Source: Watersipora subatra (taxonomy: Eukaryota > Bryozoa > Gymnolaemata > Cheilostomatida > Watersiporidae). Taken from it: DNA of 64,000 bases. Where the stretch lies: assembly GCF_963576615.1 (NCBI RefSeq), contig NC_088712.1, forward strand, positions 28,425,870 to 28,489,869, in the 5' to 3' direction. The stretch's first letter is position 1, and every line of letters starts with the position of its first letter. Positions 47,601 to 57,000 of the stretch are shown one piece after another. Made by a program: the position numbers and the translations under genes. Under the pieces are notes generated by a model that was given only the letters and a program-made list of their open reading frames with translations, did not search any database and was not told the origin of the DNA.

Positions 47601-50600
47601 GGAATATTCATACCTCGCTCTCAATACCTCTCTTTTTATGCATTTTACGTTTTTACAAAAAAGTTATTAGTAACGTTTTGTAGGAAAATTTGTCCTCTTT
47701 CAAATGGTGTATAATACAACAATCAATTTTAGAGCGACTGCTAATGGGAGTAACTTTTGTTGGTTAATGTTGCGGCTTCTCCATTATAACTTATATAAAA
47801 ATAGTGGGCACGACCTGTTTGTTTGGAATCGAGCTCCCTCCCATATTCGCTTCCGTTGGTCGCGGGACTCTGCGAAGCTCTGGCCAGGCACACTGGTGTG
47901 CCAATGGTATGTACCCTGGTATGTACCCTAGCATATACCCTGGTAGTCTAGTCCGCTGTGAGAGAATATTATGTGTGCCAATAAAGCACAGCAATTAAGC
48001 ATGTGCACTATAATGATTAGTAGCTTTGGCAAAACTGAATGGTGTGGGTTCGAATCCTGTATGCTGAAACCTTTTTTCCCAACCACTCAATATGGCTTCG
48101 AATGACCATGGCTCTTAGTATACAAAAGGTTAGCTTTTAAATAAACGTATTGTTTTATGACTGTATATAGAGTCATAGAAACCGAATAGAGAGTGAATTA
48201 CTAGGAATCAACTAGACAGTCCGTCAGAGACATTCATTCACATAAACGTAACAGATGACATACTTTTGACTGACTTCAGATGGACAAGAGCAAGAATTCA
48301 GCTCAGAAGGCATACACAGACAAGTGGGTTAGCCTTTGATTCTATAAACATCTAACAACGATGATAATTAAATCTCTTACTGCAACAATAGAATGTAGCT
48401 ACCAACTGTAATGATTAGATTAATGTTTGTCACAGATGCTAATCGTTGTCGTAAAGGACCAACATTATCTTCCAGTTTTGTATTTTCCAAAGTAGAAGAA
48501 TCCTCTCTAAAATGTGATGTACCCTAGGACACTTTTATTTCGCTAGTATTTAGTTTCGTGAGTAGCAGACAGAGTAAAATTTCGCAGAAACTTAATTTCG
48601 CAGCTCTGATGAGTGCGAAAATATAGTGATGTGAAAATAAATGCAGTGAAAAAAACAGATTACATTCCTCAGGTCCAGTTCGCTAATAAAAAAAATTCAA
48701 TTTGGGACTAATTCGTATTTGTAAACCGCATGTTGAATCAAAATAGGCATGTGTGGGTGAGATCGATAATTCAATTTGATCACTTGCTGCCATTTGTTTC
48801 TTGGACTATCAATGACGTCTAGGTCCCTCCCGCCGTGACTTTCACACTCGAATCCCAAGAAGAAGAAAATAGATAGGTAACAACCAACTTCACAACCAAA
48901 ACTGTATAACCCTTTCGCTGCCATAAACACATTTCCGTGTTTTCTAGGGGCCACTGCCATAAACGCCTTTTTGGACTTTCTCAGCAATTGCGTGGTAACC
49001 TGATTTATTATTCGTTGACCACATAACCCACGGTCTTTAAGTCTTTTATGAAATTGACTGTGTTGTCCGAAGATTTCTCTATAAAATCAGCCTAAAACAA
49101 CGAAGCAATTTTAAACTTTTGTTTGATAATTTCTAATCTAAAAACGAACATTTTTCTGTGAGTTCATGCGCGCAAGTCATAAAACAGGTAATTAGTTGTT
49201 GATGACATTATAGCCAATTAATATTTAGATTTTCGTCATTATACAGATAATTAAAGTAGCAGCACTGTCTCTGACAGTGGTGAAAGTAATAGTTCTGTAA
49301 AGGTAAGGAACATTGTGGAGGATCGTTTTAGCTTCGGATCGATCGTAGCTTCACATAGCTTTACCATCGCGCACAAGTAGAGATACATTGAATTTTTGCA
49401 TAGCAATATTGGTTAAAATGTTGGCAAAATAAAATATGTAACAAAAATCCTCATTAGTTACAAATTCGGTGACTAAACTGATATCATCTTAATTTGCTTT
49501 GCCATGCTGCTCAGACAGTGTATTAGCTATAATGAGTTTACCAGAAATTTCCCATTGAGCCCAACCACAGATGAAAATTGCCTGCATTTCTAATATGACG
49601 ATTTTATTGTGGATATCAATAAACAAAGCTATTTAACTTCGCGTTTTCGCTTGTTCGTTATGATAGTTTAGTTTCGCTCATTAAATTTTCGCGAGAAGAT
49701 GACACCGCAAAAATGCGAAAGTTAGATGACGCGAATACATAAGTGTCCTAGGGTAGTTAGAAATACTGCCTGTGTAGTCAACCCTTGAGCTAGGTCATTA
49801 AAAAACCCCACATTAAGATGTAACAGTATCTTCGACTATTCCATGGGGAGATAACACTTATTTGTATTACAGGACTAGTTAGCCGTTCCATCTTCGAAAA
49901 ATCAACATAATTATATGTAATAAACAGTGGTTACAGTTATATAATTGCTTATCTCACCAGTGTTCCAATATTATACCTCACAACTCAGCCTAGGGACATT
50001 AAACTATAGAATTTCAAACCACAGGCCACAAACATCATCCTCACCAGAATCCTAGCGTTACTAAGCCTAAGATCTCTACTTCTCTCAACCTTCATTCAAA
50101 GATATTGAAAGTTGATTTTCCGAACAATATAAGAAAATTATTAATATTATGCAATCCTGAAATTCAAAAATAAACAGAATATCATAAAATATCAACAAAT
50201 AACGTAGTTTTCTGATAGCAAACTGGATAAAATTCTAAGCAATGATCGAAAATAGACAAAGCCGGAAAGCTTCTCCTCAGCAACAAGAGCTTCATAATAT
50301 TTATGACAAATACACACACTCTATCAGAATCGGCATACCGCAAACATTATGTTTCTTCAGCCATTTTTAAAACATTACTTTGTTTAAAAAGTGAAATAAA
50401 ACTATTTATTGTATTTGATTGCTGTCTTTTTTTCAAGTTTTACCAGCTTGGGAGCTTGAACTGAATATGATATTCAGTTCAAAAGGAAATGTGTTATTCT
50501 AAGTGATTTTACAGTCGATGGAAAGTTAGTAATATGGTCCAGAATCAGGAGACCTACTTGTATAAGACTAGACTTCAATTAAATAATGTTACAACCAATT

Positions 50601-52687
50601 ATATAGTTAAATGCGCATGAACCAAATTTTTAATCATTTTATAATTAAAACACTACAATCGGTACTATAAATTATTCTAATTTAAAGATTAACTATATTT
50701 TGGACCACCCATTAAGTCAACTGTTGTTAAAACAGTTCACAATCAAACACAGCCAGCTTTCATAGACCTAGTGAGTCACATTGGTTGTATCACTTACAGG
50801 ATTGTGAAGGTCAACCCATTCATTTGTCTTGGATTCTACAAACTTGCCATCGAGGAATAACTTTGTGGTGGTCTACAAATATACACTTGCATTATAATTA
50901 TAGCCTAGTCCTGCGCTATACGCTGCAGGCATACATCTGCACTCTACTCTGCAACATGCCAGCAGTAAGGTAGTCTAAGGCTTACAACATACCACAGTGC
51001 GGACTTGCTCTGTTTGCCTCCAGTAGTGTTGACCCCGTGCAACCTGTAAATGAGTAAGAACATACGCGTGAGTATGCTTAGGCAGGGAATACGAGACGAG
51101 AGATTCCTATGGGCTGTATGACAGCGCGGCTAACGGTTGACCTCGTGACCTTAAAAGGACAGCATCTAGGCACTGATGACTCTGGCTTATGGGGTCAGCA
51201 TGTCCCCATAAGCAATGCATTTTGCTTTACCTAAGCAATGCATTGATACCATCACAGTTTGAAATGACATAAATGTTATGCATATCTAAATACACGCATA
51301 TAAATATATAACAATAATAATATAATTTCATATATAAATATAAATGAAAACAAATGATAGTGGTAATAAAAGGATTCATATGGCTGCCTGACACTATTGA
51401 AATCATATAACTATATGAACGAAATAAGCAAAGATAAATGGATAAAATGGGTTTCCTACTGCAACAGCACTTAGAGCTGCCATGACCGAGTGGTCATGGC
51501 AGCTCAGGTCATGGCCGTGAGCACTGGACCTGCAAACAACAGGTTGGGGTTCAATTTTCAACAAAGGCAACTGGTGGTGACAGGAATGATATCCAATCTT
51601 AAATTGCTTTATACAAAAGTACATGCCTCTAGTCATCGATGTTCCCTTGCCACTGGACTCAGACATGTCTAGCAAAGTTCTGAGAGCCATTGTTTGTGCT
51701 AAAATGCTCTTAAAAACACACACAGCCTCTGCTTACAGTAAACTGAAACATCAGTGAGATATCATTGCTTATAATCATTTGATTCCTTCATAAGGGCATA
51801 TTTGAGCCCTTATGAAGGTATCAAATATTATAAAATACTTTGACAGCAATCTGCACATAACTTGCAATGCGTTATAGACATAAGAACGCAATAGTAAACC
51901 TATTATGCAATAGGTTTACTATTGCATAATAGGTTTACTATTGCATAATACTAGCCATCATTTACATCTTGAGTTAGTCTTAGAGAGTGGACAATTCAGT
52001 CCTCACTATGAGAAGTTTACGCGATTGTCCGGTGCCAGAATTCACATTTCACCAGGAAGAGTTCAGCAACAGTTTAAAACAAACAATAGCATGTAGGCCT
52101 ATTTCAACAGATTTCAGCAAAGCTATTTAACTAGAGAGAGATTGTTAAACATCTGATCTTGAACTGGCGAAATGAACAAATCGAGATTAGTAGACCCTAT
52201 TGACCACAATTGAATTCTACCAGTGAAATAAATTTACAATGAGATAAAATTACGTATTCAGAAATAATTATTCGACAATAACCTGCTTACAGACGAGCTA
52301 CTGAGAGCAGATGTTTAATAAGTAGTCTCAGGCAAATTCTATCTTTTTGGCGTTAACTTAGTATTATAAGGGTGTTACTGCATTATGCAAATAAAAACAT
52401 ATACTCAAAACACATTACAACAATATCACCTACTTCAATCTAAACTGTCCTCAGGCTTTCATGATTTCTGTGCTGCATCAAAATGTTGCAAACTAACAAA
52501 GGAGAAAGCTTAGTCTTGATGGTGGCCAGGCAAACTACCGGGCAAAGACAATGACTGTGGAACTACTTTATCAGATAAATACAAATGAAACCAATAATTG
52601 AGATCCTTCCAAAATACATATGCACGTAGAGCAAGATAATGTTTACCCTACATGTTTGAAGATGTTTTTGCAGAGAACTCCAGCCAT
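29634..52687 (-). CDS. ALDH6A1: Methylmalonate-semialdehyde dehydrogenase (acylating), mitochondrial, complete
   Basis: This matrix enzyme converts malonate and methylmalonate semialdehydes to acetyl-CoA and propionyl-CoA in valine and thymine catabolism. Exons 5' to 3': 52652-52687, 50993-51043, 50798-50872, 47201-47362, 46603-46681, 45440-45594, 43301-43448, 41108-41229, 37043-37232, 35105-35286, 32936-33115, 30523-30621, 29634-29735. They join in frame to about 526 aa (human 535). Seen: [13 protein letters not shown] near the N-terminus, [33 protein letters not shown], the catalytic Cys in [11 protein letters not shown] (about residue 309), EEIFGPV and a C-terminal [18 protein letters not shown]. 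Exon 1 ([12 protein letters not shown], basic and amphipathic, presequence-like) is inferred from phase and a GTAGGG donor and is the least certain part. The gene converges on the coiled-coil gene (704 bp apart). Most of its 23 kb is intron filled with minisatellites and transposons. Confidence 0.95.
30398..30485. repeat. 21-bp tandem repeat in ALDH6A1 last intron
   Basis: Four to five copies of GATGACATCATACAAAGTTGT lie in the last intron, a few dozen bases from the donor of the penultimate exon. Confidence 0.9.
31138..31268 (+). repeat. SINE-like repeat with GACAGACAGACAGACA tail
   Basis: A degenerate tRNA-like head (GTGTTGGTCAACCAATC ... TTGAACTCAAGC) with the family tail ending CTCTTACGATAG. 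Confidence 0.4.
31645..32642. repeat. Imperfect inverted repeat pair in ALDH6A1 intron 11
   Basis: CACAGAAACCATGGTTAAG near 31,650 is mirrored by CTTAACCATGGTTTTTGTG near 32,620. About 50 bp of each arm is alignable. It is probably an old foldback element; the edges are not firm. Confidence 0.4.
33139..33665 (-). repeat. 12-bp minisatellite at the branch-point region of ALDH6A1 exon 11
   Basis: About 44 copies of a 12-bp unit. On the minus strand it reads ACTAACTAGTSA and so repeats CTAAC. The array begins 22 nt upstream of the exon 11 acceptor dinucleotide. The pyrimidine-rich tract next to the acceptor is left intact. Confidence 0.97.
34010..35030. repeat. 32-bp minisatellite in ALDH6A1 intron 10
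   Basis: About 31 copies of a 32-bp unit containing AACTACCACTACTAAGGTAC. The marker GGTACAACGG recurs at 34361, 34617, 34777 and 34937, spacings of 256, 160 and 160 bp (8, 5 and 5 units), so higher-order blocks were duplicated. Confidence 0.95.
35380..36176. mobile_element. Foldback/MITE element with about 300-bp inverted arms
   Basis: Left arm starts TTAAACCATAACTGTCAC; right arm ends GTGACAGTTATGGTTTAA. The arms stay similar inward for about 300 bp, leaving a centre of about 200 bp. TTAA stands at both edges. There is no ORF. It lies in ALDH6A1 intron 9. Confidence 0.8.
37313..37625 (-). repeat. 20-bp minisatellite in ALDH6A1 intron 8
   Basis: About 15 copies. On the minus strand the unit is AGTAAGAGATACAAGGTTTT, with a donor-like GTAAGAG in each. 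It lies about 80 bp upstream of the exon 9 acceptor. Confidence 0.95.
38945..40656 (+). mobile_element. Helitron-like non-autonomous element(s), 3' end at 40656
   Basis: The end ACCCGGGCAACGTCAGGT followed by about 9 nt and CTAG|T resembles a Helitron 3' terminus (hairpin then CTRR, inserted before T). The start TCTATATATATTTCTCAAAG near 38,955 is echoed just after 40,656, as in tandem Helitron copies. The body has a large internal inverted repeat (39,530-39,730 against 40,340-40,570). No Rep/helicase frame was seen. The class is tentative. Confidence 0.4.
39109..39135. other. CG-rich perfect hairpin, 12-bp stem
   Basis: TCGCGCGACAAT, loop TAT, ATTGTCGCGCGA. Its CpG content stands out in AT-rich DNA. 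It lies inside the Helitron-like region. Confidence 0.8.
40735..40826 (-). repeat. tRNA-derived SINE-like repeat
   Basis: The minus strand reads GCTAAGTTCAATGGTTTAGC (A box) and TTCTGAGATCAAATC (B box). Confidence 0.45.
41566..41667. mobile_element. Truncated copy of the TTAA transposon
   Basis: This segment matches the right arm of the 43545-44950 element for about 100 bp (GGGTCAATCTCCTTGATTC to TTATTCTTTAA). No partner arm is nearby, so it is an end fragment. Confidence 0.7.
42641..42765. repeat. 29-bp AT-rich tandem repeat in ALDH6A1 intron 7
   Basis: About four copies at 29-bp spacing of a unit containing TAATAGCATTATAATTAATA. Confidence 0.9.
43080..43310 (-). repeat. 34-bp minisatellite running into the ALDH6A1 exon 7 donor
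   Basis: Five to six imperfect copies of a 34-bp unit (minus strand CTATATACATGGGTTATAGA followed by TTGCTATTG). The end of exon 7 and its donor, TAGATT|GTAAGTGTTGAC, matches the copies TAGATTGCTATTGCTGACC, so the first unit overlaps the exon boundary. Confidence 0.8.
43545..44950. mobile_element. Non-autonomous DNA transposon with long terminal inverted repeats, TTAA ends
   Basis: About 135-bp inverted arms: TTAAAGAATAGAGAAAGC at the left and GCTTTCTCTATTCTTTAA at the right. TTAA stands at both edges (43545-43548, 44947-44950). It interrupts the exon 6 donor minisatellite, which confirms its borders. I see no transposase frame in the 1.1-kb interior. Confidence 0.75.
44951..45448 (-). repeat. 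About 19-bp minisatellite repeating the ALDH6A1 exon 6 splice donor
   Basis: On the minus strand units read CTCTATGG|GTAAGTGATAA with variation; about 25 units of 18-22 bp. The exon 6 end itself reads CTCTATGG|GTGAGCACTAA, so the unit is 8 nt of exon plus 11 nt of intron. A few further units at 43,500-43,545 lie beyond a transposon that split the array. Confidence 0.9.
45640..46430. repeat. About 32-bp degenerate minisatellite in ALDH6A1 intron 5
   Basis: More than 20 imperfect units with GTGTGACATATTTATGA as the shared core. The spacing is 32 bp where regular (46,250-46,400) and looser toward 45,700. Confidence 0.85.
48000..48090 (+). repeat. tRNA-derived SINE-like repeat
   Basis: A perfect B box GGGTTCGAATCC at about 48048-48059, with an A-box-like ATAATGATTAGTAGC upstream. 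The head cannot fold as a full cloverleaf, so this is not a tRNA gene. Confidence 0.5.
48530..49755. mobile_element. MITE-like element with TACCCTAGGACACTT inverted ends
   Basis: The left end TACCCTAGGACACTT and right end AAGTGTCCTAGGGTA are perfect inverted repeats; similarity continues weakly into TTTCGC-rich flanks. TA at both edges could be a target duplication. There is no clear transposase. It lies in ALDH6A1 intron 3. Confidence 0.7.
51478..51570 (+). repeat. tRNA-derived SINE-like repeat
   Basis: CCATGACCGAGTGGTCATGG (Ser/Leu-type A box) and GGGGTTCAATTTTC (B box). Confidence 0.45.
51785..51818. other. Perfect 13-bp hairpin, 8-nt loop
   Basis: CCTTCATAAGGGC, an 8-nt loop, then GCCCTTATGAAGG. 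It lies in ALDH6A1 intron 1, about 100 bp from a second inverted tract at 51889-51955 (AATAGTAAACCTATT and its complement). Confidence 0.8.
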
Positions 52688-53225
52688 AGCGGTCTACTTG
52701 CTCAATTCTTTGTACCAGCTATAGCCTGTATGGCAACGTCGCAGCTTAGCTGTTATACAATCACTGGCGTCTAGAGCGTTACAAAAGTGATTACTTTGTG
52801 ATACGTTTATTAGTCGGCTAAAGAAGACATTGACTTTGGTCTATGTTTGCCAAGCGAGTCACATTTTTAAGCATGGCATTTGCAAAGAGCGCTGTAAATA
52901 TTTTATTAAATGGTATAAAAAGCAAGCAAACTGTCCAGGCGGTCAAATCAGCACAAATACTGGTTAGATTTTCAGAAATTGTTATGTTTTGTAGCGAAAT
53001 GTGTGCAAAATATGCTGATTGTTTCTCGTTTTATGTGGCAATCTAAGTCGAATCTCTCGATTCGCTACATACATTTTCTTCCATTTAGTATTATATGATC
53101 CTTAAAATAATAGTTCAAGAACAAAATATAATTATAATTTCTTACTTATTTTATGACGTAAATGTTTCGCATTATTTTTACTTGCTTTTACCTTCGGTAT
53201 GTGTTGCAAAATGACAGCAAGTATG
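52688..53225 (-). promoter_or_regulatory. ALDH6A1 upstream region
   Basis: 538 bp between the inferred ALDH6A1 start codon and the target duplication of element 2. The native promoter should lie here; no TATA box is evident. Confidence 0.4.
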
Positions 53226-53229
53226 GTAT

Positions 53230-53798
53230 TGTTGTGGAAGTCAGCGCTGACTAACCACTAGCAAGTGGGTTCTGCGTACAAGTTGTCTTATACTGAACGA
53301 GTAATAGCTCTCATGCACAACTGTAATTGTTGCAACAAAGTGTCTGGTGAATAATGGTTTTTATTCACACAAGCTCTATAAACATGAGAAGATAGAACAA
53401 TTAGAACAATTCACTACAATCAAGCGTAATGCTGAAATGAGTTACAATAATAAATACCCAAAACAGTTACACTTGTAAATGTAAGAATGTTAAGCAATAT
53501 ATATGTTACCAAAGATATACAAAGCTGTACAAAGGTAGGTTAATGTTACCACACTGTTCTTAATGCAGGTTAAGGACGTAACTCCCAGTCTTTAGTTCCG
53601 TTGTTTGGAGTCCGTATCACTAGCTCTGTGCTCTTTGTTTTCCCATCTTAACACTGAAGCACCATTGCTTATATAGCAAGGGCTGAGTGTTAATCAACGG
53701 GCTTTCCACGCAAGCTGGCTTTTAAATTATAGGGCTAATCTGAGAATAGTTGAATGCTTATGGCAATTAAAACAACTCAGCTTAGTAAATCCATCACA
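53230..53798 (-). repeat. 3' LTR of element 2
   Basis: 569-bp copy with the same TATA box (53668-53675) and AATAAA (53360-53365). It faces the ALDH6A1 start codon, so its promoter reads toward that gene. Confidence 0.93.
53668..53675 (-). promoter_or_regulatory. TATA box of the 3' LTR facing ALDH6A1
   Basis: TATATAAG on the minus strand, about 980 bp before the ALDH6A1 ATG and directed toward it. LTR promoters can drive neighbouring genes, but there is no direct evidence here. Confidence 0.5.
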
Positions 53799-53810
53799 TT
53801 CTCCACCCCT
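53799..53810 (-). other. Polypurine tract of element 2
   Basis: The minus strand reads AGGGGTGGAGAA immediately before the TG of the 3' LTR. It is mostly purine, with one T. Confidence 0.75.
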
Positions 53811-54086
53811 AGATGCAGTGCCGGTATTTTAATATTGGCTCACAAGCGTCGATAAAGGATGGATTAGGGATCCAGCTCCAATGTTGACAACCCTGTTGTA
53901 ACCTTAGGTTACAATGCTTAGTTATCCTAATAATACAGCTGGTTCGAGTGAGTTGAATGTTTTAAGTGATGGTTGATGCTATAGCAAGGCTCGAGACCGT
54001 AGATAAAGGCATCCGAGACTCCCCAAGTGAGTTTCCAAACTTGGTGTCATCGGACATACCAATATCTTCTTTTAAGGCCTCGAAGC

Positions 54087-57000
54087 TCAATATAACACAT
54101 GATCCTTCAACCAGGGAGGTTTTCTCAAGGCTCGCCTTGGCCGTTCAGGAAGCGGAACTTGTTCTTCCCAGGACATGTTGAGATCATCAAAATGCTGATC
54201 GAGTGCAGCATCTGGTGATGCTGGATTCTCTTCATGCCCGATATGCTCTTCTATATCACTGAGAGAATCATTCCTTGACTGGTCAACATCCGAGCTGGTC
54301 CTTGGGCTTCTCAGTTGTCCAGCTGGATCAGATGCCGGCGTGAACAGCTTGAGACGACATTCATTGATTGTTCCTTGACCAGCAACCTTATAAGTGCCGT
54401 TGTCAAAGACCTTCTTTACAACGAATGGCCCATTAAACTTTGGTAGTAATTTTGGGTGAATCCCTTTACGTCTCCGTTTGTTTTGCACTAACACCAGATC
54501 TCCTTCTTTGAAGATTGCATCCTCCTGTTCAGGTAATCTAGGAGGTAGCATTTGTTGAGTGCGAATCAACTGGTAAGCAGTATCTAACTGGTCTTGCATA
54601 TGTGAGGCATATTCACTTCGTGTAGTCTCATCGACATGTGTCCCGCCTATTAGCTGGTCAGGTAGCCTACATTCCCGTCCTAGCATCATATAGTTTGCAG
54701 TTTCTTCTGTTGCTGCATGTGGGGTTGCCCTAAAGGCCCTCATGATCTGTGGTAGCACAATGTCCCAGTTTTCTTGCGCTTCCATCTGACTAAGTAGAAG
54801 ACAGCGAAGGGAATCACCCAAGGTTCTATTTCCACGTTCCACCACCCCGTTAGATTGGGGATGATAGGCAGTTGTCCGAGTTTTAGTGATTCTCCACATG
54901 GCGCAAAGTTCTGCCATAAGGTCACCTTCGAACTGTGTTCCTCGGTCACTATGGAGCTCTTCGGGTAATCCGAAGTAGCAAAAGATGCGGCTATCTAAAG
55001 CTTCAGCAATTATAGGAGCTGTAGCATCAGGTAGAGGTACAGCATCTTGCCAACGGGTGAAATGATCTGTCAACACTAAAATCCATCGGTTTCCTCGAGG
55101 GGTGAAAGGCAGCGGTCCAACTAAGTCAATCTCAACCTTTTGCCAAGGACGGCCAACCCAGAGAGGTCTATGACTTGAAAAATGATGCAAACCTCCAGAC
55201 TTCGCTCGCTGGCATATTTCGCAGCTGTTCACTATACGTCGAACATCAGACGTCATTCCAGGCCAGTACCATGTTAGTCTAAGTCTCCGGAGGGTCCTCA
55301 ATATCCCGGCATGAAAAAGGGTATGTGTGTTCCATACCACCTGCTTCCGCATGTTCATAGGACAAAGTATCACCTCCCGAGATCTTTTCCCAACAAGTAT
55401 ACGAGTTACCAGCACTTGATCCTCTCTTATTCGCATTAAAGAGAGCATGGTGCTAAGCTTTCGTAATTCTGTACTGCCAAGGTTGACTATAGCTGGATCA
55501 AGAGATTGATTCTTGACAGCATTGTAGATAGTCGCAATATCACTTGGGAGCAACTGAGCCTGACACAGTTCATCAGAGCTGGGTGTATCCGACTGTGGCG
55601 TTGGTGAAGGTTGGTTGCGACCCCCTTGTTGATTAGAAGAATAATCTAAAGTTGTCTGCTCCTCATCATTCTGGCAGTCATCACTAGTGCTGGAATCTTC
55701 TACCATGCAACAACCATCACCGTTAGTTACGATTAAGCTGGCAGTTTGTGAGGACTCTGGTCCACTCCTAGCTGATGCTTTACAGTCTGTACCAACCACT
55801 TCATGAATGTGGTTTTCATCCAATAAGTCATCGGCACACTCTTGTGCCATTAACTTCTCTCCAGCAATCCTAGTACACACAGGGTTTTCATTTTGTGCCT
55901 GCTTTGATAGTTCATGTCTAATTTGGCCCATGCTTGGTCCTCCACATTGTTTCGTGACTCTGTCGCATTTGGTGCAGTCGTGGCATGGCCTCCTTGATAA
56001 CCCATCAGCATTCCCATGTTTGCTCCCTGGTCGATGCTCTATGGCTAAGGTGAATTCGTTCAAGATCTCTAACCATCTTGCAACTTGGGCAGACGGCGTA
56101 GTCCTCCTGCATAACCATAAAAGTGAAGCATGATCAGTACGAATTTTGAACTCTTTACCATACAAATATGGACGAAAATGAGCAACAGCTTTAACAACAG
56201 CTAACAGTTCTCTTCTAGTCACACAATAGTTTTGCTGAGCACGTGACAAAGCACGACTATAATAGGATATTACCCGTTCCTGGCCATCTTGGATTTGAGA
56301 CAAAACTGCACCAACCCCATTAAGAGAAGCATCTGTGTCCAGGATATAGTCAAGGGCCGGGTTTGGATAACCCAGAACTGGGGCCGTCAGTAGCGACTGC
56401 TTCAGTATGTTAAAAGCTGCATGGCACTCCTCGGTCCATTCGAACTTGGCTGTTTTACTGGTTAGCTTTGTCAGTGGTCGGGCTTTGTTGGCAAAGTCCT
56501 GGACATACTGACGATAGTAACCAACAGTCCCAAGAAAAGATTGTAGCTCGGTCACATTCTTCGGAGATGGCCAAGTAGCAACAGCAGATATTTTCTTTGG
56601 ATCAGTTGCTACACCATTACTACTAACTATATGTCCCAAATATGCCACTTCTTCTTGAAAGAGATGGCATTTGGAGGGCTTAAGCTTGAGCTTGGCCGAT
56701 CGAAACTGAGATAGGACCTCTTCAAGGTTGAGGTAATGTTCTTCGAAGCTGTTACCCATGACTATAACATCGTCTAGATATAGCAGCAAAGTCTTCCAAT
56801 GCAGTCCATGTAGCACTTGCTCCATCATTCGTTGAAATGTTGCCGGAGCTGCCGTCAAACCAAATGGCAAGACTTTCCATCTCCACAGGCCTTCTCTAAC
56901 GCAAAATGCCGACTTATCTTTAGCATCTTCATCTAGTGAAATTTGCCAATAGCCGCTCATGAGATCCAGTGTGGAGAAAAGTTTGCTGCCAGCCAAGGCC

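Noticed and set aside
48000-48090. tRNA gene
   Set aside because: Only the A- and B-box regions are tRNA-like; the cloverleaf arms do not pair, so it is a SINE head.
48697-48987. 96-codon minus-strand frame
   Set aside because: Inside a MITE-like element; no recognisable domain and no supporting splice sites.
52843-53046. 67-codon plus-strand frame upstream of ALDH6A1
   Set aside because: Short, no homology recognised, no coding support beyond being open.
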